NCBI GenBank assembly: GCA_037176885.1
Contig: JAWWNJ010000253.1
Span: 62,001 to 126,000, forward strand
Direction: 5' to 3'
DNA from: Favolaschia claudopus
Taxonomy: Eukaryota; Basidiomycota; Agaricomycetes; Agaricales; Mycenaceae
DNA length: 64,000 nt
The notes under the pieces: generated by a model
Told to the model about the DNA's origin: nothing
Seen by the model: only the letters and a program-made list of their open reading frames with translations
Database searches by the model: none
Shown here: in pieces, positions 33,829 to 44,299 of the stretch
How the letters are laid out: every line of letters starts with the position of its first letter
Position numbering within the stretch: position 1 is the stretch's first letter
Translations under genes and position numbers: made by a program

Positions 33829-36800
33829 CTTCTTCTGCTCTCTCTTTCTTTCCTCGATCTTTTCAGCCTCCAGGTCCCTTTCCGTGGTACTCCTATCTAA
33901 GCTTTCGCCGACGCCAGGTCTTCCTGCACTCAATTTCATGCTCGACAGACTGTGGTCTTCCGAACTTCCCCCCCGGCACAGACAAGTCCCACACAGTCTA
34001 CATTCACTGACCTCTCCTACATTCTCAACCATCCTCCCCGACTCGTACCCCTGACCTATGTCTCACCTCCAAAACATATCACTCCTCCCTCGACGAGGCC
34101 TTCGAGGCCTCCACTCCGGATCTGCTGCCATATCTCTGAAGCTGGAGACGCTCTGGCGCCATTTCTCATTTCACGACTCACTGGAACGTTTCTGCTACCC
34201 GATTGACGCTGATACAGTTGCCTCGGCGCACATATGAATCCCTGCAACCTTATGAATACATCCTTCACTTTCACAATTCGAAAATTCCTGCATTTCTCCT
34301 CGGCTAGCCTTCACCACCACCACCACAATTCACGTAGTCGACACACCTCATGAATCCCTGCTCACGCTTAACGATATTCTCGACCTCCTGCATTCCCGCG
34401 GGTCTAGCTGAGCTGAAGATTCGCGTTCACCTTATATGGAATTCCTGTGTTCCCGCAGGTCCAGCCTTGTGACGCTGACGTTCAAGATGCACAAATTCCC
34501 GCATTCCCGCGGGTCCAGCCATTTGAAGCTGATGTTTAATATTCACGAATTCCTGCACTCTCGCAGGTCCAGCCTCCTGACGCTGACGTTCAACATTCGC
34601 AAATTCCTGCATTTCCGCGGGTCCAGCCATTTGAAGCTGATGTTCAATATTCACGAATTCCTGCACTCTCGCAGGTCCAGCCTCCTGACGCTGACGTTCA
34701 ACATTCGCCAATTCCTGCCTTTCCGCGGGTCCAGCCATTTGAAGCTGATGTTCAATATTCACGAATTCCTGCACTCCCGCAGGTCCAGCCGTTTGAAGCT
34801 GATGTTTACATTTCACGATCCACAAATTCCTGCGTTTCTGCAGGCCCAGCCTTTTGAAACTGACGCTCGTAATTCACGAATTTCTACTTTACCATAGGTC
34901 AAACGACGGCGCTCACAAATCAGGCATCCACACATTCGCAAAGTTCACGCTCAAGTTCTGCTTCCAGCGGGTCCAGCCGTTTCAAGCCGACGTTCACTAT
35001 TCCCGAATCTCCATTTCCGCGGGGCGAGCGTTAACAATGATGATTCACGCATCTGCGCATTCCCGGATTACAGTTCAAGTTTAAGAATCTCTGCACCCCA
35101 GTGAATCTATCCGTTTGAAGTTGGTGTTCGTGACTGGTATAGTATCATTCCATCACGCAAGTCGAGCGTTCACGGTTATGATTTATGCATTCGTGCATTC
35201 TCGCGTCAACGTTCGGCTTGTTCAATATTTCTGCACCCCCACAAGCGGAGCGTTCGTATTCGCAGTTCATGTATTATTCCTGTGAGCTCCCGCATTTTTG
35301 CGGCGACCGACATCTCCAGATCGACTCTGCAATTCCCACTTCGCTACTCAAGCCCTCCGCTTCAGGGTGCTAGAGGCGAAGCGGCAGGCGCGCGCTGCTT
35401 GAGCGCGCTCCTACCGTCAAAATTGGCAAATTATCTTTCACGATCAAATATCACCGCACGGTTTCCCTCATGATCCACGCTCTATCCTTCGAAATATTCA
35501 CGAATCATATTTGCATTCTCCGCCCTATCCATACTCAAGCCCTCTATCTCGACCCCTCGCATTCATGTTCAAGACTCGCAAGTCCACGCAGTCCAATCTC
35601 GATGACGCACCACAATTCTTGGGATTTTGATTTCGCGATGTTCTCCGAGTCGCCTTCGCGAAATCACATTCATCTTATCGTATGTTTTCAATTTTAGTTC
35701 GCGTCTCAAAGCAAGATCTACGGTTGAAATTCAGCTTCCTATTCAAGTCTGAGAATTTAGCCCTTCAACCTTTCTGCTTAATACATCCCAATCTCTGCCA
35801 TTGAAACTACACCTTCATTCCCTCTAATTTTCGCACTATTGCATCAATGCCAAAGTGATGAAACTCTCATTTTCATACTCAAGCTCACACCGATTTTCCA
35901 TCATGTTGCACGATCTCATCCCGGCCCAGTGGCTAACCATTCACACACACGCGTACTTATCTCTCACCTTTCACACTAGAGTCGGCGTCATTCTGATGTC
36001 TAGCCTCAGTAATCTCCAATCTCACGAATTACCTCACGTTTTATGACGATGTCTTCAGCGACATCTCGTCCGGCTACACTTTCCATTCGCATCTATGCTC
36101 AATGTTGCCTTCCAATGCTCACATCCACGGTTAAAGTGATCTCATTTCTTTCAAGGCTCAAATTTTTCCCCGCCATTCACATAAAATACCCCTTCCTGGT
36201 CAAGCATTTCCATTTAGCTCCCTGGGGCGTCCCTTAAGGCCTCTCTACTCTCTCAATACCGTCGCTTCGCATTTCTCCTTCGCAATTTGCTCATTGCTTT
36301 TCAACCATACCACATCTCGCGCTGATTCACTTGAATCCATAATTCCTCAAAGGCTTGCCTCTGGTTCTCTTTCCAATCCCCGAAGAGCATCAGTCACCCG
36401 CGACTTACATTCACACTCAAGCGCCTTCCGCGCACACACTGCCTGACGCTAACGATCAAATACTTATTTCAAGCTCAGGTGATAACCATTTCACATTCAA
36501 GCTCACTCGGTGCACGTGTCAGTGCAGAATCTGATGCTCACGGCACCTCGCTGACATATTATCCATTAGAGTCAACCAATTTCTTAACGCAAATCCTGGC
36601 CATCAAAAATTTGACTACTCAGCATTAACAGCTACACCATTCACCATCACACGCACTCGTCACACTCGCAATCTCCTAACGATTACCACCCACCGACAGT
36701 TGTCTGAAGCCGGTTCAAAATCGAAGGCTTACCGTGACCGAAACTGCTCCGTTTTGCGTTCCAATCTGCGTCCCTGATAGACGCGCAACTTCACATCCTC

Positions 36801-37922
36801 TGGCAGCTGCCACAAGCAACTGTCTCACTACATTGAATGGTTTCTTCCCGGCCGTCAACATCGTTTTTATGCCGTCAAACCGCGATATACAAGAGAACAT
36901 CGTTTTCCCGATTAACTTGTGTCGGCATTCTAAGAGGCATTTCACCGATATCCGATTAATAGCTACGCATTATCGAACCTGTCCTTCAAGTCAAATCCAT
37001 ACATTGAGGCTATTTGATTGCGCTGCCTCGATCAATTGTACTTTTTTTTTTTTTTCAAGGCATAATCCTCAAGAAGCCATGGTCCGTCGACGCAACCTAT
37101 TGGGCTCCAACTCAATACTCCAATACTTCCTCTATACATCCAATTCACGGGTTCTTCCTATTCTAGCTCAACCTCATAGATTTTCCTCGACTTCACGGAA
37201 CGTGATTCCCTGGATCTTCATCAAGTTCATGCTTGCTTTTCCTTCGCGACCTTCGGACCTTCTTCAATTTTAAATTCCACATATCTTCCATCGGGCCTGA
37301 GACGTAATTATGGTACCTCTATATTCAATTACTCAAGATTACGGCGCGAACACTTCAGATTCTACTCAAGTTCAACTAACAATCCCCTACTGCTCTCTAT
37401 TCATAACCTCTTTCAAATGGAATAGTATCCAATTAAAGGCAACTACTTCCTCCCAGCTTACCACTCTCGAGTCTCGATAGTTTCATCAAGACACGTTTAA
37501 CACCGAAATCCAATAACACACAGGATTCCTTCTTGACTCCATCACGGCAGCGCATTTCCGAAGCTGTTTGTCCCAAAACGCAATCTTGCCACTCCCGCAT
37601 TCCACTCAACCAAGTTGTTTCGAATTTCATGACCCAAATCAAGTCAATTCAAAGCCGCCTTCTGTTTTGGGTTAGCCGTGGGCCTGTGGGATCTCCTCGT
37701 CTGGGCGTCTCTTTTTGGGTTCATCCTCGCGCATCCCATCACCCCACGACCTGGGCGCCAGCGGCGAAGACTCATCGCCGCTGTGTGTTCCCCACACCCA
37801 CATCTATGTGGCCGTCCCATTGCCGAAACGAACGAAGCAATGAACAAAAGAAAAAGCTTGTTGTGTATGGAAACAGGGCGATGCCCTTACAAATTGACGC
37901 GTGATCCTACATCAACAATCTA
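33829..37922. other. Long pyrimidine-rich tract without a gene
   Basis: About 4 kb with a strong T/C bias on the plus strand and recurring phrases such as ATTCACGAATT, TTCAAGCTCA and CATTCACACTC. Open frames are short and on both strands. The tract includes the minisatellite at 34440-34860 and looks like the decayed remains of the same satellite-like sequence. Confidence 0.55.
34440..34860. repeat. 54-bp minisatellite, about 8 units
   Basis: The phrase GGTCCAGCC recurs at 34458, 34512, 34566, 34620, 34674, 34728 and 34782, exactly 54 bp apart, with a diverged unit after. Alternate units are more alike, giving a 108-bp higher-order period. The period is 18 codons, so both strands stay open for over 130 codons (minus: 18-aa units like QEFVNIEHQLQMAGPAGV). 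Confidence 0.9.
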
Positions 37923-38503
37923 TCAGCTGTTTCCCGAGGCAGAGCCGCCGCCCCAGTAGTCAGAGGCAGAAACGCCCCACGAGTCAGAGGCAGAGCCGCC
38001 ACCCCAAGCCGGCGAGCCCCAACCGCCTCCACCGCCCCAGGCGGGCGATGACGAACCGCTAGGTGCGGGCGATACGGACCCCCACCCCACCGGACCATCC
38101 TCCCATCCTCCACCCCAAGAAGTCGACGCGGAAGGCCCGACAGACGAAGTCGGCGCGGCAGACGCGACTGACGAAGCCGACGTGTTCGAGAACGACGCCG
38201 CCGACCAAGCATCCAAGGCAGCCCACGCCGCTGCATCGTAGGCGGCGTCGGAAGGAATGTATCAGCAATCATACAACAGTAGATGTCAGAAACCACACAC
38301 CTTGAGAGACACCGAATGGGAGCCCCCAACGAGAAATCGGCGGTCCCGGCGCGCGACGACCACGACGATCGCGGGTTTGCGGCCGCTGAAACGACCGAGT
38401 GGGGGGATTGACACGCAGAGTACGAAGACCTGGAAAACGAGAGAAAAAGGTCAGTCAATTAGAAACTTTCTCAGTAAGAGAACGTACGACGACGCGGAGG
38501 CAT
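37923..38503 (-). CDS. Small Arg-rich/GW-rich protein, 150 aa
   Basis: Three exons join in frame: 38503-38488, 38429-38301 and 38230-37923 (453 nt). Introns are 58 and 70 nt with GT..AG. The N-terminal 45 residues are basic (MPPRRRLRTLRVNPP; RDRRGRRAPGPP). The rest is Ser/Ala/Gly-rich with spaced Trp next to Gly: SWGGGWEDGPVGWG, AWGGGGGWGSPAWGGG, SDYWGGGSASGNS. There are about seven GW/WG pairs. Low-complexity GW proteins can dock Argonaute proteins, but such a role here is only an idea. No signal peptide or membrane segment. A minus-strand TATA-like stretch lies near 38570. Confidence 0.6.
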
Positions 38504-38942
38504 GAAAGCGAGAAGGGAAGAGAGAACGCCAAGGCAGATCTTGATGAATCACGGAGAGATGGCGGATAGGATAAAAAATTCCGCCATGCGGTATCACATG
38601 GGGACGGGTATCGGATGCCGGGACAGCTCCTACCCAGCGTAAAACGCTTGGAGAAGTGAACAGGTAGCGCTGGGCCCAGCGGGAGGTGTTGACACGAGAG
38701 AACGAGGAAGACGCCGCAGAAAGAGATTTAGAAGTGACGAGGAGTAACGAAGAAAGTGGAAGCAATGGCGATGCCAAACCACCCCTCCATCACTGCGCCC
38801 AAAGCGGCATCTCGGCTCACCTCGACAAATCTTGATTACCCGAGGCAATAGGCGCCGAATAGACGCTGACAATTTGTGAATCGGGAGGACGTGTATATTT
38901 CAATTTGCACTCAAGGCTACATTAGATGAATATTGTACATTA

Positions 38943-39142
38943 GAGAGTTTGTGCGAGCGACCCAGGTCGCTTTTCGACCGCTCAGATCTCCGAAACAAAA
39001 GATACCAGGTGTGAGCTCTAAGCGACCTGGAAGAGTATTGCCCTGGGGCACTCCTAGGTCGCTGGGACTTCACGCCTGAGACTGCTCGTTGTCGAGATCT
39101 GAGCGGTCCCAAAGCGACCCGGGTCGCTTCGCACAAACCCGC
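38943..39142. mobile_element. 200-bp MITE of the GAGNGTTTG family
   Basis: Tips GAGAGTTTGTGCGAGCGACC and complement (CGCACAAACCCGC), TA flanks (38941-38942, 39143-39144). Inner AGATCTGAGCGGT/ACCGCTCAGATCT palindrome. It sits 84 bp beyond the stop codon of the F-box-like gene. Confidence 0.8.
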
Positions 39143-39226
39143 TATTAATAGATTGCAAATCTAACTCTCAACACTGTTTTGCGAATGTTTTGCGGAATAA
39201 AAAAGAGTCACAACGAATCAATGAAT

Positions 39227-40785
39227 TTAGTACTCGACGCTGTTGACATGTCGTAGACACGCGGCATCGAGAGGCTGGGAAATACAAGTAGCGCGAGTAG
39301 ACAAGCCAGTCCAATACAACATAGAGACCGCAGTAGCTATCACAAAATAATCCAGATCAACGGAGCAGCGGCGAACAAACTTGCGACGAATCAAATCCGC
39401 TTGTACGATCCCGTACGTCGAGGCGATGACGAGATGGCGAATTGTAGGCAAGGTGTTGACGCAAACAATCATCTCATCTACGCATTCCCCAAAGTTCTCC
39501 TGAATTTGAATTAATCCACAATCAGTGTATCAATGAACCCGACAGAACTCACCGCTGGAATTGAAGACGACCCCCAACTCTTGTCCTGGTACACAATGAG
39601 GAGTCTCACCTCGGGCAAGAGGGCAGGAAGCCCAGGGGTTGCGTTGGCCGCAGCGAGTAGCTAAATTGAATGGAAGTCAATTGTCGACAGACGACACAAA
39701 ACAGCTGAATCATACCTGGGAAATTGCAAGTCTAGAACGACCACAGGAACCGTTGACAATTTGAGGAAATCGAGCGGGACTATCGGTCGCCGTGCCTCGT
39801 CCCCAGGGTGGTAGAAGAACTCGACCTGTCGAACAGGACGCGATGGAACCAGGACCACAAGGTCTTCCGGAGGAGCGGAGATATCTGTGAGACGAGGGAG
39901 GAAGGCGGCATCACAAGCAACCAGTCCCAGGTCGCCAAACGAAGCCGACTCGATAGACGGCTGCGAGAGAAGAAATTGCATGACTTGATGGTCGGCAGTC
40001 GGCGCGTACAAGAAGTCCCGCAGGTGGCCGCGAAACTGGGGAAGGGGCAGGAAATTGACTGGGTGGAAAAGGTGAAGGGACCAGAGATTAGTGAGCGTGG
40101 AGAAAGCTTTCTTTTGCGGCATGAGTACTGTAGATACTTGTACCGAGGCAACCGACCCCGACACCGTGACACCGTGACCCGCCTTCGGCAACGCAACCAG
40201 AGCGGCAGTGAGCGTGACGGTTGGATTTTGGGCAACCGAGAACGCCAAAATTGGCCATGATCTCGGGCAAATTCAGACTTTGAGCAGTCCAACTACGACG
40301 AAAATAGTTGGAAACGACAATTCCGAGAATTTTTAGCAAAAATGAGGGCGAAAAATGAATATTTTCTGAAATGTCACGATTTCTTGGAGGCAACCAGACC
40401 GCCCGTGACCGTGACCCGCCGCGGTTTGGGCAACGCAACGGACCCCACCGTGACCGTGACGGTTGCCTCGGTACAAGTATTTACAGTATGCAGTGCCGGC
40501 AAGGGTGAGTTTATACACCTTGACTGTCTCAGAATTATCAGAGATGGAGGTAACGAGTCCACGTACGAAATAGCCCAGATCACGATTCGACAATAGAGCA
40601 GCGAAGAATTGCGGTGTTTGCTGTTCATCGAGTACCACCTCGCGATATAACTCTTCCCTGCAGATGGAGGCGAATCGTCGAGACACGAGCGCGGCGGTTG
40701 CCTGCGCACCCGGGGCCAGGATGTTGAAAATTGAAACAAGACAAAAGTTGGGAAGTTGTGGAATCATGGGGGTGAAAAGCGTCAA
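39227..40785 (-). CDS. F-box-like protein with MITE in first intron
   Basis: Exons 40785-40519, 40110-39716, 39660-39553 and 39499-39227. Exon 1 has an F-box-like start (IPQLPNFCLVSIFNILAPGA, then VSRRFASICREELYREVV). Exon 2 has leucine-rich stretches (LTNLWSLHLFHPVNFL, VVVLDLQFP). Exons 3-4 continue LPEVRLLIVYQDK and IRHLVIASTYG and end at TAA 39227. Intron 1 (40111-40518) is 47 nt plus a 361-bp insertion. The exon 2/3 junction (intron 39661-39715) is off by one base for the best frame, so either a splice site is misjudged or there is a small indel. The role in ubiquitin ligase complexes is inferred from family. Confidence 0.6.
40128..40486. mobile_element. 359-bp MITE inside the F-box gene intron
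   Basis: Tips read CTGTAGATACTTGTACCGAG and a near complement ending in TTTACAG. TA flanks it (40126-40127, 40487-40488). The interior is rich in CCGTGAC/GTCACGG motifs. It lies entirely within intron 40111-40518. Confidence 0.85.
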
Positions 40786-40799
40786 GGCATGATAAAAGA

Positions 40800-41256
40800 G
40801 TGAAGTCTACATAAAAGTTTAGCTCATCAAAGTTTCCTAATGCGGAAATCGATAGCCATCCAATGGCTCCAATGGCTCTTCGCAAACCCTCTATTTTCAC
40901 ACAAAATAGCTGAAAATGCAGAGAAAATAGCTAAAATGACCAACTTCGCGCCGCCGTTGTGAGCTCAAATGAGGGTCAATTCCAGTCAATCAAAGTGAGA
41001 ACCAGCATTGTTTTTCAAGTACTTTTATCCTATTATGACACTTTTTTGCTGAGGGTACATTGTGTTTTTCCGGATATGGCAAAAATCGGGAACCATCCAT
41101 TATTGATGCATTCTCAGTGCATGATATATTGCTGAGTGTTCTAGGAGGTACAGAAGTATCACATACCCATCTTTACATCTTATTTGAGGTCATTCGGTGA
41201 AGCATACAGCAAGATTTTTACCAAAAAGCCACGGCAATTTCTATTTGCCACCACTG
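40800..41256. mobile_element. Two truncated MITEs fused upstream of the F-box gene
   Basis: 40800-40891 matches one end of the 60956-61164 element (inverted). Its tip meets, exactly at a TA (40892-40893), the central TATTTTCACACAAAATAGC of the palindromic MITE, whose right half runs to CCACTG at 41256 with TA after it. So a GAGNGTTTG-type MITE appears to have jumped into the centre of a palindromic MITE, and the left parts of both are gone. Confidence 0.75.
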
Positions 41257-41258
41257 TA

Positions 41259-41925
41259 CCCTTGTGTAGCAGTGGAACGGCGGGGGAGGCGGAAATATTG
41301 CCGACAATAGGCGCAGCACTGCCACCCGCCATCTCTCAAGCGCGCCAGGGCGGTCGATGGCGCCTGACGACACCGCCGCATGCAGCGCCCAGGATTAACC
41401 GACGGGTATGTGACAGTTGGTTAAAAATAGATTGGACCTCTCATTAGAGGCTTTATTACAAAACGCAGCATCCTTTCATTACAGGTCTTTTTTATAATAA
41501 ATCGCCGTATACGCCTGAATGTAATTATTAAGAATGGTATGACTTACCTCGTTCTTTCTGTTTGTGTTGAGCTGCATTACCCGAATTGGTTGTGTCTTCA
41601 TGAGCTACTTGGCATTAATCACTGCATTCCGAGGGTTTGTAGACGAAGACTTCGTCTACTTAGTGAGACGGAGGTAGACGAAGTTACAGTATAATCACCC
41701 TTTCTGCGCCGTTGTGCTATTCTTTCTGCGCTCCTTTGGCCTTACAATGGTGTCCTAGGGCTCTCAGGTCGACGTCGTGAAGCAGGAAGTGGAAATTTCC
41801 CGCGGGCAGGTCCGATTTTGCCGATTAACGTCAACTTCATCAAGATCTCGACTATATTTGGAACAAACGTGTAATTTCGTTCAAATTTTGTTGGAGAAGG
41901 CCCAAGGGTGTTAGACCTTGATAGT
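41259..41925. other. Unassigned; small GTAGACGAAG palindromes
   Basis: No gene. Around 41640-41690 GTAGACGAAGACTTCGTCTAC forms a short perfect palindrome. Related CGTCGGCGAAGC/CTACGGCGTAG motifs reappear at 42180-42310. Confidence 0.4.
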
Positions 41926-42112
41926 AGGGGCGCTCAATTCTTAGCTCGTCAGCTCGTCTCGTCCGTAAAATATCGATTTTTTGATGAGGGGATCAAAATT
42001 TGATGGGAAGTGGAGAGAAATGCGGAGTGGGATCAGCAGCTCATCAGCTCATCATGCAATTAAATAATTTCTGGGACGAGACGAGCCGACGAGCTAAGAA
42101 TTGAGCTCCCCT
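41926..42112. mobile_element. 3-bp-duplication MITE, copy 3
   Basis: 187 bp, nearly identical to 17505-17691, flanked by AGT (41923-41925, 42113-42115). Confidence 0.9.
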
Positions 42113-42255
42113 AGTTGAGAGCTGTAGTTCAAGAATATGAGAAATGAAGAGGTGTCTGTGTGATTAAAGCGCAAAATATGAGCTTCAAGTAGACGGACGT
42201 ACAACGGAGGTAGATGTAGGCGAAATTTCGTCGACCTGGCGTCGGCGAAGCTCGG

Positions 42256-44214
42256 CTACGGCGTAGGCCGAGGTAGCCGAACGTAGCCTGACGCAAATTG
42301 ACTTCGGCTACCAAGGCCCGGAATACAGTGTATTGGTGTTCCACGCTGAGTACAGCGCTGAGTAGCGGCTGTCAGTGCGGGCGGGTTGTGAATTCCCCCG
42401 AGTAAACTGTCCGTGTTTCCGACCTGACGGCGTATGTCTTCGATGGTCATGTTGGGGGAGTTGTTCTTCAAGCTTTGGATGAAGTCGGGGTCTGCGCCCT
42501 CAACCGATAGTGCGCCGAACTGATTTGTTGTGCTCGGCTGATTCGGGGGGTCACCGTTGTTCTGCTGCGCGCCTTTCCCGCGATTGACCTCGGTCCATGT
42601 CGCGGCTGTACCTTTTAGTTTTGCGCGACCTTTGGTCTTTCCTCCCGTCTCTTCCCGCTCTCGCACCACTCCAACGTATCTCGTGCGCTCGGGGCATCTA
42701 CGGAAATTTGCGACATGGTCCCCCCCCCCACATCGCACATTTCGGCTCAATAATGTCCGCCATCACTGTATCTCCTTCATTGGGCCCCGTTTGGCTTCGC
42801 TTCCCCGCGTGGTCCTTCTCATCGTGGTTCTCTGCGCATAGACGGCACCTTACAGTGCTTTTGCACCGTAACTTTGTATGGCCGAAACCCCAGCATTTGT
42901 TGCACTGCTGTGTCGGTGGTGTCTCCGAGTGCTTTTTGACGTCGCAGAATCCGCCGAAGGCGTTCACTGGCCCCTTTTTCACGAGGTGCTTTGCATCATC
43001 CTCATTCCTGAGCGCAATGATCACTGACGAGGTGTCGCGTAGTTCGCGGGTCAGGTCTTCCGAAGGTCTCATCCACCGCGGTTCGTGTTGAAGAGCCATC
43101 TTAGCAATTTCGGCGTTCATTGCGCACAGTTCCTCCCACACTCCTTTCCCTTCCAGCAGCCTCCCTGCGGAGATGCCCGTCCATACGCCGTGAATTTGGA
43201 TTTTATGCCATGGAGTGTCCAGTCGAGTCGTGGCTTGTCCCCCGTATGCATAGGCCACGATGTCGAGGAACAGGTGCTCATGTTTTTGTAACTCCTCTGC
43301 CGTCTGATCCTCTCGCGTGAAGATAATGCAGTTTGATTTCGCGTTGTATTTCACCGCCGTAACAACGATGGGTGTGTGCCCCCGTAGGCGCTCGTTTATA
43401 CGTTTTGCAATGTCCCGCTCCGGGTCACGTTCCGCCCCCAACGGAACGTTACTCAGGTTTACTATGAGACGAGAGTGGTGGTACGGTGAAAGTTGGTTTT
43501 TGGGTTTTTGGATCTGGTTTGTGGGCGGCGGAGTGGCTTTGGCATTCTTGGTTGGTTTGTAGACGGGTCCCGCAGCGACGCTATCCTTGGGGTTGGAAGA
43601 AATGGGTTGGCTGCTGCGCACTTGTCCTTCACTTGCTTTGAAAGGCCCTTCGATCGTTCTCTGGATGGTCGTTACCTGCTTGGACAGGATATCCACGGCT
43701 CTTGCGAGTTTCGTGACAGGGTCGTTTTGGCTCAAGAATGGGTCAGCTTCAGTGGTCTTGCCCTCCGCCGTACTTTCCGCTCTGACAGCAAACAGTTCTC
43801 GGTCAAACTTGAATGTGATTCCTCGAATCTTTCCGACCAGCATTTCTGACCACGGACGGTGGTCTGAGTGCTTCCGGAGTTCGGCCATAAGTTCGTTAAC
43901 CATGCGCAGGACTTTCTCCTCCGAGTCTTCGCATTCCGCCTCAGAGGTCTCTCCTTCCTCCAACTCGCTATCTGTCATCTCCGTGTCGGCGTCCCGGCAT
44001 TCTCCCCGTCCCTCGGGGGTTTCCTCGATATTTTGCGTGGTCGTCTAGGTGTCGGAGAGGCGAACTTATGGTTGTTACGCCCGGTTGGCGTTTGTGGTGC
44101 GGCTTGTGTGGGTGACGGTAATCGAGCGCGCTTGCGTCGGCTTACGTCTGCAAACTCCGGTGGTATATTGTAGTTTCCCTTCCCTCTACCCCGTAGGTCG
44201 AGGGTCGAGTCCAT
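42256..44214 (-). pseudogene. LINE (Tad-like) ORF1, gag-like zinc-knuckle protein
   Basis: The main frame 43978-42698 (426 aa) begins MTDSELEEGETSEAECEDSE. It includes a Pro/Lys linker, an RRM-like central part (SRLIVNLSNVPLGAERDPER) and zinc knuckles CNKCWGFGHTKLRC and CRLCAENHDEKDHA. A third knuckle (CGGGDHVANFRRC) continues in another frame (42750-42256) beyond a run of about 10 G on the coding strand (42720-42729 as C). Upstream, 44214-43975 reads MDSTLDLRGRGKGNYNIPPE in a third frame. The endonuclease/RT ORF2 is missing. This is a typical nucleic-acid-binding ORF1 of a fungal non-LTR element, broken by two frame changes. Confidence 0.8.
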
Positions 44215-44299
44215 TTTTTGAAAATTTCAATCCGCTGGTCTATGCGTGGGAAAATTTTGGTGGTAGCGGATCAAGCCGCTTGTTGTAAGTGACTGACGC

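Noticed and set aside
34440..34860. Regular repeats considered as a CRISPR array
   Set aside because: Units are contiguous 54-bp tandem copies without unique spacers, and the genome is fungal.
41640..42310. Short GTAGACGAAG/CTTCGTCTAC palindromes considered as a TIR element
   Set aside because: The blocks are too short and scattered and no matching pair of ends or duplication could be fixed.
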